From Alphaproteobacteria bacterium (lineage in GTDB: Bacteria > Pseudomonadota > Alphaproteobacteria > CACIAM-22H2): a DNA stretch of 6,120 nt. How positions within the stretch are numbered: the stretch's first letter is position 1; each line of letters opens with the position of its first letter. Positions 1 to 5,421 of the stretch are shown piece after piece. The stretch is from positions 1-6,120 of the forward strand of contig VGDA01000233.1 in NCBI GenBank assembly GCA_016869915.1, written 5' to 3'. A program made the translations under genes and the position numbers. The notes beneath the pieces are model-generated. The model had not been told where the DNA came from and ran no database searches. It saw nothing but the letters and a program-made list of their open reading frames with translations.

Positions 1-1
1 C

Positions 2-289
2 CAGGACGTGACAGCGAAGGTCTCGACCTACGACTTCGCGCGCTACGGGGTCGTTGCCGGCACGCTGAGCGGCATCTCCGCGAGCACGTTCCAGGAGGAA
101 GACGGCCAGGTCTTCTACCGGGGCTTCGTGACCTTCGAGAAGCCGGGCGTCGGCGACGCGCCCGAGCGCAATCCGCTCCTGCCCGGCATGCTGCTGCAGG
201 CGGACATCAGGCTGGGCAGCCGCTCCGTCCTCGAGTACCTGCTGACGCCGATCTACGCCTCGCTGGCCGGCGCGTTCCACGAACGCTGA
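2..289 (+). CDS. HlyD/PrtE-family type I secretion membrane fusion protein, C-terminal fragment
   Basis: This is the last 95 residues of a periplasmic adaptor that links an inner-membrane ABC exporter to a TolC-like outer-membrane channel in type I protein secretion. The frame is open to the left edge, so the N-terminal membrane anchor and coiled-coil hairpin lie outside the window. A GTG at position 8 is an internal valine, not a start. Visible family hallmarks are KVSTYDFARYG (visible residues 6-16), the beta-barrel stretch around FYRGFVTFEKP, and the conserved end LLPGMLLQADIRLGSRSVLE (59-78) followed by YLLTPI. Known members end in the same way (LLPGM.. ADI..G..TVL.YLL.P), so the C terminus looks complete. 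The exported substrate cannot be told. The ABC and TolC partners are presumably upstream. The stop TGA directly abuts the stop of the convergent pcs gene. Confidence 0.9.
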   Translation, partial: QDVTAKVSTYDFARYGVVAGTLSGISASTFQEEDGQVFYRGFVTFEKPGVGDAPERNPLLPGMLLQADIRLGSRSVLEYLLTPIYASLAGAFHER

Positions 290-1045
290 TCAGCCAGCGG
301 CGTCGGCCCCCATGAAGGTCCGCCGCAGGCTGACGAAGGCGAGCCAGGCCGAGGCGCCAAGCCAGGGCCAGAGCAGCCAGAGGAGCCAGGGCGACTGCCT
401 GTCGAGGAGCACGATGCCCAGGCTGCAGGCGGCCCACGCGAGGATCGCCGAATAGGTGATCTCGCGTCGGTCGCGCACGCGGATCGGGTGGACGAACTTC
501 ACCGGGACAAAGGTCAGGATGCCGAGCACGAGCACCACGAAGGCGTTGATCACGGGCGGGCTGTCGAGCACCCACATGTAGAGCGCCACGACGTTCCAGA
601 TCGCCGGGAAGCCGACGAAGTAGTTGTCGGCGGTCTTCATCTCGATGTTGGCGAAGCAGTAGAGCGACGTGACGAGGATGAACCCGGCACCGGCGAGGCT
701 CCAGTCCGGCGGGAGCAGTGCGAACCAGTAGATGAAGATCGCCGGCACCAGGACGTAGGTGAGGTAGTCGACCACGAGGTCGAGCACGGCGCCGTCGACC
801 TTGGGGATGACGTCGCGGATGCGCAGGCGCCGCGCCATCGGGCCATCGAGGCCATCGATGGCCAGAGCCACGCCCAGCCAGAGCAGCGCGCCGCGGGCAT
901 CGCCGCGCACGATCTCCAGCATCGAGAGCAGGCCCAGGAACGCCCCGCTCGCGGTCAGGGCATGCACCGCCCAGCCGGCGGCGCGTCGCGTCGGGGTGGG
1001 CGCTTGGGCAGCCTCGCGCCCGCTCGATCCGCCAGCGTCGGTCAT
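290..1045 (-). CDS. pcs: Phosphatidylcholine synthase (CDP-diacylglycerol:choline phosphatidyltransferase)
   Basis: Integral inner-membrane enzyme of 251 residues that condenses CDP-diacylglycerol with free choline to give phosphatidylcholine and CMP, the one-step bacterial route. The CDP-alcohol phosphotransferase signature is complete: D67-G68-x2-A71-R72, then twelve residues, G85-x3-D89-x3-D93. Most family members have eight residues between AR and G. From memory, the twelve-residue spacing is characteristic of Pcs, which separates it from phosphatidylserine or phosphatidylglycerophosphate synthases. Several hydrophobic segments follow (about 93-112, 119-133, 147-160, 165-182, 198-214 and 219-239), and the length matches known Pcs proteins. 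The first 25 residues are polar and probably not conserved. The ATG at 1045 is preceded by GAAGGA (1064-1059), 13 nt upstream. It lies 60 nt downstream of hrpB on the same strand and may be co-transcribed with it. Choline must come from outside or from another pathway; no choline transporter is visible here. Confidence 0.93.
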   Translation of the reverse strand: MTDAGGSSGREAAQAPTPTRRAAGWAVHALTASGAFLGLLSMLEIVRGDARGALLWLGVALAIDGLDGPMARRLRIRDVIPKVDGAVLDLVVDYLTYVLVPAIFIYWFALLPPDWSLAGAGFILVTSLYCFANIEMKTADNYFVGFPAIWNVVALYMWVLDSPPVINAFVVLVLGILTFVPVKFVHPIRVRDRREITYSAILAWAACSLGIVLLDRQSPWLLWLLWPWLGASAWLAFVSLRRTFMGADAAG

Positions 1046-1058
1046 GGCCGGATACTAG

Positions 1059-1064
1059 TCCTTC
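1059..1064 (-). promoter_or_regulatory. Ribosome binding site of pcs
   Basis: On the minus strand this reads GAAGGA, matching the anti-Shine-Dalgarno core, with 13 nt to the ATG at 1045. The spacing is slightly long but usable, and it supports this ATG as the pcs start. Confidence 0.5.
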
Positions 1065-1092
1065 GCGCGCGCCGAGGCCAAGCCGCGCGCGC
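1065..1092 (-). other. GC-rich hairpin between hrpB and pcs
   Basis: An 8-bp stem GCGCGCGC (1065-1072 with 1085-1092) encloses a second 3-bp stem GGC/GCC (1076-1078 with 1082-1084) and a CAA loop, with a 3-nt one-sided bulge. It lies 13 nt past the hrpB stop and directly upstream of the pcs Shine-Dalgarno sequence. No U-rich tract follows on the minus strand, so it is not a classical intrinsic terminator. It could stabilise the hrpB 3' end, attenuate read-through into pcs, or be no more than GC-rich sequence. The alternating GC arms are self-complementary, which lowers the significance. Confidence 0.3.
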
Positions 1093-1105
1093 CGGGCGGC
1101 TGCGC

Positions 1106-3622
1106 TCAGGTGCCGCGGGGCTTCGCGCGCCGGGTCGGCGCCGCTGCGAGCGGATCGTCCGGCCATGGATGGCGCGGATAGCGCCCGCGCATCTCGCGCC
1201 GGACCTCGGCGTAGCTCCCCGACCAGAAACCTGCGAGGTCGCGCGTCACCTGGATGGGCCGGCCCGCCGGCGAGAGCAGGCGCAGTGTGAGCGCGACGCG
1301 ACCGCCGCAGATCCGCGGGCCCGCCGGCGCCCCGAACATCTCCTGCAGCCTGACCTCGAGCGCGGGTTCCACGGGGTCGGAATAGTCGACGGGAATGCGC
1401 GACCCGGTCGGCACCTCGACATGGGTCGGGGCCTCGTCGTCGAGCCGCCGGCGCAGGCGCCAGTCGACGAGGCGGAGTAGCGCCGCATGGACGTCGATGC
1501 GCGCGAGATGCGCCCGTCGCGTGCAGCCGGCGAGGTCGGGGCCGAGCCAGTCCTCGAGCCCGGCGAGCAGCGCCTCGTCCGACATGCCCGGCCAGCCGCC
1601 CTGCGGGTCGTGGCGCGCTAGGAAGGCGACGCGCGCGCGCAGCGCCATCGCCGCCTTCGTCCAGTCGAGGCAGGCGAGGCCCATCGCCCTCACGCCGTCC
1701 GCCATGCCGCGTGCGAGCGAAGCCGCGGGCGCGTCGTCGATGCGGCCGCGCGCGAGCACGATCGCGCCCAGCCTCGTCTCCCGCAGCGCCTGGACCGCCT
1801 GCTCGCGCTCGTCCCAGCGCAGGGTCTCGATCGTCTCGATCCGGTCCGCGAAGGCCTCCTCGAGGTCGTGGCGATCGAGCGGGGCGGCGAGGAAGATGCG
1901 CGCCTCGCGCGCACCGCCATCGAGGTCCGACACGGCGAGGAACTCGCTCGCGGCGAGCGGATCCTCCGGCGGAAGGAAGGCACCGCGCCCGTTGGCGAGG
2001 CGGAACTGGCCGGCCGCGCCGCGCCTCTGGGCGATGCGATCGGGCCAGCCGAGCGCCACCAGCGCGCCTGCCGCGTCCGCCGACATCCCGGTCCCCGCAT
2101 CGACGCCGATCTGCCGGCGCAGGTCGCGCGCGAGCTTGCGCGCGGCGGCGATGGCGCCGCGATCCATGCCCCGCGCATCGTCGTCGCCTCGCATCGCCTC
2201 GACGCGGATGCGGATGTCGGCGGGGCGCTGGAGCCCCGGCGCGCGGCGCAGCGGGTCGCGCTCGCCGATCAGCGCGGCGAGGTCGCAGGCCAGCCCGCCC
2301 GCGCCGCGGGCGCGCGCGGCGACGAGCATGTGCGCGATGCGCGGATGCAGGCCGAGCTGCGCCATCGACTGGCCGTGCGCGGTGATCCGGGCGTCGTCGT
2401 CGAGCGCGCCCAGCCCGCGCAGCATCTCGCGCGCCTGCCCGAGGTTCCCGGCGGGCGGCAGGTCGAGCCAGCGCAGGGCGGCGGGATCCCGCGTCCCCCA
2501 GCGCGCGAGCTCCAGGCCGAGGCCCGCGAGGTCGGCCTCCAGGATCTCGGGCGTCGCGAAGGCAGGCAGGGCGCGGTGCTCGGGCTCGGGCCATAGCCGG
2601 TAGCACGCACCGGGCTCCATGCGCCCCGCGCGGCCGGCGCGCTGCTCCGCCGAGGCGCGGCTCGCGCGCACGGTCTCCAGCCGCCCCATCCCCGTGTTGG
2701 GGTCGAAGCGCGGGACGCGCGAGAGACCCGCGTCGACGACGATGCGGATGCCCTCGATGGTGAGGCTGCTCTCCGCGATCGAGGTGGCGAGCACGATCTT
2801 GCGCCGCCCCGCGGGCGCGGGCCGCAACGCCGCGTCCTGCTGCTCGAGCGGCAGGTCGCCATGGAGGGCCGCGACGTCGACATGCGGGGGAAGGCCCGCG
2901 GCGGCGAGTTCGTCGGCGGTGCGGCGGATCTCCCCGAGGCCGGGGAGGAAGGCGAGGACGCTGCCCGGTTCCTCTGCGAGCGCGCGCCTGATGGCGGCCG
3001 CCATCGCGCGCTCGATGCGCTCGCCGGGCGCGGGCCGGTCGAGATGCCTCACCAGAACCGGATGGACGCGGCCCCGGCTGCGGACGACCGGGGCGCCGTC
3101 GAGGAGCCCCGCGACCGCGGACGCATCGAGCGTCGCGGACATGACGAGCACGCCGAGGTCGGGGCACAGCGCCGAGCGCGCGTCGAGGGCTAGGGCGAGG
3201 GAAAGGTCGGTCTCGAGGCCGCGTTCGTGGAATTCGTCGAAGACGACGAGCCCGGTGCCCGGCAGGTCGGGCTCGCGCTGCAGCCTGCGCAGGAAGAGGC
3301 CATCCGTCACGACCTCGATGCGCGTGTCGCGCGAGACGCGCGCCTCGCCGCGCACGCTGTAGCCGACCGTCGCGCCGACCTCCTCGCCCAGGCTCGCGGC
3401 CATGCGTCGCGCCGCCGCGCGCGCGGCGATGCGGCGCGGCTCGAGGACGATGATGCGCCGCCCGGCCAGCCGCGGCGCGTCGAGCAGCGCCAGCGGCACG
3501 CGGGTCGTCTTGCCCGCGCCGGGCTCGGCGACAAGCACGGCGCTGCCGGCATGGCCGATCGCCGCGCCGATCTCGTCGAGCACGGCGTCGATGGGCAGGG
3601 CGGGGCCGAGGGCGCGTCGCAT
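1106..3622 (-). CDS. hrpB: ATP-dependent RNA helicase HrpB (DEAH/DExH family)
   Basis: Cytoplasmic superfamily 2 helicase of 838 residues, close to the usual 800-850 for HrpB. All core motifs are visible in order: Walker A GAGKTT (35-40), motif Ia EPRRIAARAA (61-70), Walker B DEFH (129-132, the normal HrpB version of DEAH), SAT (162-164), a motif IV region AFLPG (224-228), motif V TSIAESSLT (280-288) and motif VI QRAGRAGR (327-334). A helical winged-helix/HA2-like region follows. The HrpB-specific C-terminal domain covers about 700-838, with PTHVEVPTGSRI from 732, GGRVALTLRLLSPAGRP, and the conserved end RGRYPRHPWPDDP..AAPTRRAKPR. No domain is missing. The ATG at 3622 is the only plausible start, because LPIDAVL just after it matches the usual N terminus. 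No clear Shine-Dalgarno sequence precedes it. In other bacteria hrpB is usually dispensable and its RNA target is poorly known. pcs follows 60 nt downstream. Confidence 0.97.
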   Translation of the reverse strand: MRRALGPALPIDAVLDEIGAAIGHAGSAVLVAEPGAGKTTRVPLALLDAPRLAGRRIIVLEPRRIAARAAARRMAASLGEEVGATVGYSVRGEARVSRDTRIEVVTDGLFLRRLQREPDLPGTGLVVFDEFHERGLETDLSLALALDARSALCPDLGVLVMSATLDASAVAGLLDGAPVVRSRGRVHPVLVRHLDRPAPGERIERAMAAAIRRALAEEPGSVLAFLPGLGEIRRTADELAAAGLPPHVDVAALHGDLPLEQQDAALRPAPAGRRKIVLATSIAESSLTIEGIRIVVDAGLSRVPRFDPNTGMGRLETVRASRASAEQRAGRAGRMEPGACYRLWPEPEHRALPAFATPEILEADLAGLGLELARWGTRDPAALRWLDLPPAGNLGQAREMLRGLGALDDDARITAHGQSMAQLGLHPRIAHMLVAARARGAGGLACDLAALIGERDPLRRAPGLQRPADIRIRVEAMRGDDDARGMDRGAIAAARKLARDLRRQIGVDAGTGMSADAAGALVALGWPDRIAQRRGAAGQFRLANGRGAFLPPEDPLAASEFLAVSDLDGGAREARIFLAAPLDRHDLEEAFADRIETIETLRWDEREQAVQALRETRLGAIVLARGRIDDAPAASLARGMADGVRAMGLACLDWTKAAMALRARVAFLARHDPQGGWPGMSDEALLAGLEDWLGPDLAGCTRRAHLARIDVHAALLRLVDWRLRRRLDDEAPTHVEVPTGSRIPVDYSDPVEPALEVRLQEMFGAPAGPRICGGRVALTLRLLSPAGRPIQVTRDLAGFWSGSYAEVRREMRGRYPRHPWPDDPLAAAPTRRAKPRGT

Positions 3623-3630
3623 GTCGCGCG

Positions 3631-3659
3631 GATGTGACCTCGCGCCGCCACGTTGTCAA
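3631..3659 (-). promoter_or_regulatory. Candidate sigma-70-type promoter for hrpB
   Basis: On the minus strand a perfect TTGACA (3659-3654) is followed, after 17 nt, by CACATC (3636-3631). The latter is a poor match to a -10 box, sharing only the A at positions 2 and 4 with TATAAT. If used, transcription would begin near 3624, only about two bases before the hrpB ATG at 3622. That would give an almost leaderless mRNA, consistent with the missing Shine-Dalgarno sequence. The -35 is seen directly; promoter function is inferred. Confidence 0.33.
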
Positions 3660-3660
3660 A

Positions 3661-3674
3661 CCGGCCGTTGCCGG
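3661..3674. other. Short inverted repeat in the divergent intergenic region
   Basis: CCGGC (3661-3665) and GCCGG (3670-3674) form a 5-bp stem with a CGTT loop, next to the TTGACA box. It could be a small operator-like dyad or part of the upstream gene's leader RNA. In DNA this GC-rich, such a short dyad may be chance. Apart from this, the candidate hrpB promoter and the downstream ribosome binding site, I see nothing in the 100-bp gap 3623-3722, and no convincing plus-strand -10 box. Confidence 0.2.
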
Positions 3675-3706
3675 CGGCGAGCCCGGGCAGCAGACTGCGC
3701 CCCCGC

Positions 3707-3713
3707 GAAAGGA
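3707..3713 (+). promoter_or_regulatory. Ribosome binding site for the small membrane ORF
   Basis: GAAAGGA lies 9 nt before the ATG at 3723. It is the best Shine-Dalgarno match at any rightward start in the window. It decides the start of the small gene, whose frame is otherwise open far upstream into sequence antisense to hrpB. Confidence 0.5.
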
Positions 3714-3722
3714 CGGGGTTGC

Positions 3723-3842
3723 ATGAACCACCTGCGCGTCGTGGCCTTTGCCGCGTTCTTCGGCCTTGCCGCCTACGCCGTCGTCCAGCTTCTCGTGCAG
3801 GCGAGCCGCCGGCTCGGCCTGCTCGGCTGGCTTGCCGGTTGA
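3723..3842 (+). CDS. Predicted 39-residue single-pass membrane protein of unknown function
   Basis: I do not recognise a family. The 39 residues consist of a short N terminus (MNHLR), one hydrophobic segment (about residues 6-25, from VVAFAAFFGLAAYAVVQLLV), and a tail with an Arg-Arg pair (29-30) ending GLLGWLAG. With one Arg before the segment and two after it, the topology is not obvious. Support for a real gene comes from a good ribosome binding site 9 nt upstream, G or C at about 34 of 39 third codon positions, and a position at the head of a same-strand pair just before the ligase. Its TGA overlaps an ATG in another frame (TGATG, 3840-3844), which opens a 12-codon ORF leading to the ligase start. 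The hydrophobic segment does not look like a cleaved signal peptide, since nothing substantial follows it. Chance ORFs are common in DNA of this composition, so it could still be spurious. Confidence 0.5.
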   Translation: MNHLRVVAFAAFFGLAAYAVVQLLVQASRRLGLLGWLAG

Positions 3843-3880
3843 TGGCGCGCGCCGCGCTGCGGCAGTCTTCCGGCCGATGA
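3842..3880 (+). other. 12-codon mini-ORF bridging the small membrane gene and the ligase gene
   Basis: The ATG at 3842 shares a base with the TGA of the 39-residue gene (TGATG), and the TGA at 3878-3880 overlaps the ligase ATG at 3877 (ATGA). The frame between encodes MARAALRQSSGR. Stop/start overlaps of these two kinds are classic sites of translational coupling, and the ligase ATG has no good Shine-Dalgarno sequence of its own. A ribosome could therefore terminate, reinitiate, translate 12 codons and reinitiate at the ligase. The arrangement is seen directly. That it is translated is inferred, and coincidence is possible because both overlaps are short. Confidence 0.3.
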
Positions 3881-5421
3881 ACACGGCAAGCCATCTCGAG
3901 CGCCTGGCGCGCCTCGCACCCGATGCGCCGGCGCTCGCCCACGGCGACATCCTCGTCGCCGATTATCGCGGCCTGCGCGCGCGCGTCGCATCGCTCGCGG
4001 GCGCGCTGCTCGGACCGCTCGGGCTGCGGCCGGGCGATCGCGTCGCGATCGTCATGGCGAACGCGCCGGCCTATGTCGAGCTGCTGCTGGCGTCGTGGTG
4101 GGCGGGCCTCGCGGCGGTGCCGGTCAATGCGCGGCTCCATGCCCGCGAGATCGCCTACATCCTCGACCATTGCGGCGCGCGGGTCGCCTTCGCGGCGGGC
4201 GAGACGACGGAGGCCGTCGCCGCGGCGGCGCGCGAGGTCGGCGCCGCGGCGCCGCGCGTCGTCGACGTCGGCGCCGCGGAGTTCGAGCGCATGCGGCGCG
4301 CGGACGGCGTGGCGATGGCGGAGGCCGAGCCGGGCGACCTCGCCTGGCTGTTCTATACGAGCGGCACGACGGGCCGGCCGAAGGGCGCGATGCTCACCCA
4401 CCGCAACCTCCTTGCGATGACGACGAGCTACTTCCTCGACATCGACCCGCCATCGCCGGGCGGAAGCCAGGTCCACGCGGCGCCGCTCAGCCACGGCTCG
4501 GGCCTCTACATGCTGCCCTCGATCGCGCAGGGGAACTGCCAGGTCGTGCCGGCCTCGGGGCATTTCGAGCCGGGCGAACTGCTCGACCTGGTCGCGCGCT
4601 GGCCGGGTGCGTCGCTCTTCGCCGCGCCCACGATGGTCAAGCGCCTGGCCGAGCACGAGGGCACGGCGCGCGCGCGCCTCGACGGGCTGCGCGTGATCGC
4701 ATGGGGCGGCGCGCCGATGTACGTCGCCGACATCCGCGCCGCGGTCTCCGCGCTCGGCTACCGCCTCGCGCAGCTCTACGGACAGGGCGAGACGCCGATG
4801 ACCATCACGGGCATGACGCGCGCGATGCTCGAGCGCTTCCACCGCTCGGGCGACGACGCGGCACTCGCCTCGGCCGGCTGGCCGCACACCGTCGTCCGGA
4901 TTCGCATCGCCGGCACGCGGGACGAGGAGCTTCCCGCGGGGGAGCCCGGCGAGATCCTCGTGCGCGGCGACAGCGTCATGCGCGGCTACTGGCGCAACGA
5001 GGAGGCCAGCGCGGCCTCGCTGCGCGGCGGCTGGCTGCACACGGGCGACGTCGGGGACATCGACGCGCGCGGCCTGCTGACCCTGCGCGACCGGTCCAAG
5101 GACCTGATCATCTCCGGCGGGTCGAACATCTACCCGCGGGAGGTCGAGGAGGTGCTGCTGCGGCACCCTGGCGTCGCGGACTGCTCGGTCATCGGCGTGC
5201 CCGACGCCGCCTGGGGCGAGAGCGTGCTCGCCTTCGTCGTCCCGCGCGCGCCGGGCGCGGCGGATGCGGCGGAGCTCGACCGCCTCTGCCTCGGCTCGAT
5301 CGCGCGCTTCAAGAGGCCGAAGTCCTACCGCTTCGTCGACGCGCTGCCCCGCAGCAACTACGGAAAGGTGCTGAAGACGGAGCTGCGCGCGATGGCGGCA
5401 CGCGATCCGGCGGGCAGCTAG
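3877..5421 (+). CDS. Acyl-CoA ligase (AMP-binding, ANL superfamily; FadD-like)
   Basis: Predicted cytoplasmic or membrane-associated enzyme of 514 residues that uses ATP to turn a carboxylic or fatty acid into an acyl-adenylate and then an acyl-CoA thioester. The large N-terminal domain carries the AMP-binding loop YTSGTTGRPKG (160-170), APLSHGSGLY (202-211), the adenine-site region GGAPM (277-281) and YGQGETPMT (301-309). GWLHTGD (385-391) precedes the hinge region DRSKDLIISGGSNIYPREVE (405-424). The C-terminal domain ends PRSNYGKVLK, where K497 is the expected adenylation lysine. Length and motifs are complete, so it should be active. Substrate cannot be read from sequence: medium- or long-chain fatty acid, or an aromatic acid, are all possible. 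The ATG at 3877 is chosen because family similarity begins there (SHLERLARLAPDAPAL). An upstream in-frame TTG at 3748 would add non-family residues. No strong ribosome binding site is seen. The stop overlaps the convergent TAXI gene by 4 nt. Confidence 0.93.
   Translation: MNTASHLERLARLAPDAPALAHGDILVADYRGLRARVASLAGALLGPLGLRPGDRVAIVMANAPAYVELLLASWWAGLAAVPVNARLHAREIAYILDHCGARVAFAAGETTEAVAAAAREVGAAAPRVVDVGAAEFERMRRADGVAMAEAEPGDLAWLFYTSGTTGRPKGAMLTHRNLLAMTTSYFLDIDPPSPGGSQVHAAPLSHGSGLYMLPSIAQGNCQVVPASGHFEPGELLDLVARWPGASLFAAPTMVKRLAEHEGTARARLDGLRVIAWGGAPMYVADIRAAVSALGYRLAQLYGQGETPMTITGMTRAMLERFHRSGDDAALASAGWPHTVVRIRIAGTRDEELPAGEPGEILVRGDSVMRGYWRNEEASAASLRGGWLHTGDVGDIDARGLLTLRDRSKDLIISGGSNIYPREVEEVLLRHPGVADCSVIGVPDAAWGESVLAFVVPRAPGAADAAELDRLCLGSIARFKRPKSYRFVDALPRSNYGKVLKTELRAMAARDPAGS

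Noticed and set aside
488..1480. A 330-codon plus-strand open frame opposite pcs and the end of hrpB.
   Set aside because: It is antisense to two well-supported genes, its product is rich in charged and His residues with no family signature, and it has no convincing ribosome binding site.
3223..3240. DEFH instead of DEAH in helicase motif II of hrpB, first seen as a possible altered catalytic box.
   Set aside because: DEFH is the usual form in HrpB proteins, including that of Escherichia coli, so it is not an anomaly.
3748..3876. A longer ligase start at the in-frame TTG at 3748.
   Set aside because: The extra residues are Ser/Arg/Ala-rich, do not resemble ligase N termini and overlap the small membrane gene. 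Family similarity begins just after the ATG at 3877.
207..3950. A 1247-codon open frame on the minus strand spanning hrpB, pcs and the divergent region.
   Set aside because: It is out of frame with hrpB and pcs, which have complete recognisable domains. Its product is low-complexity Arg/Ala/Gly/Pro sequence, as expected from frame-shifted reading of DNA of about 70% GC where stop codons are rare.
4237..4279. A 13-bp direct repeat (GTCGGCGCCGCGG at 4237 and 4267) exactly 30 nt apart in the ligase.
   Set aside because: It is in frame and encodes Val-Gly-Ala-Ala twice in a variable, Ala-rich part of the protein. Codon bias and simple composition explain it.
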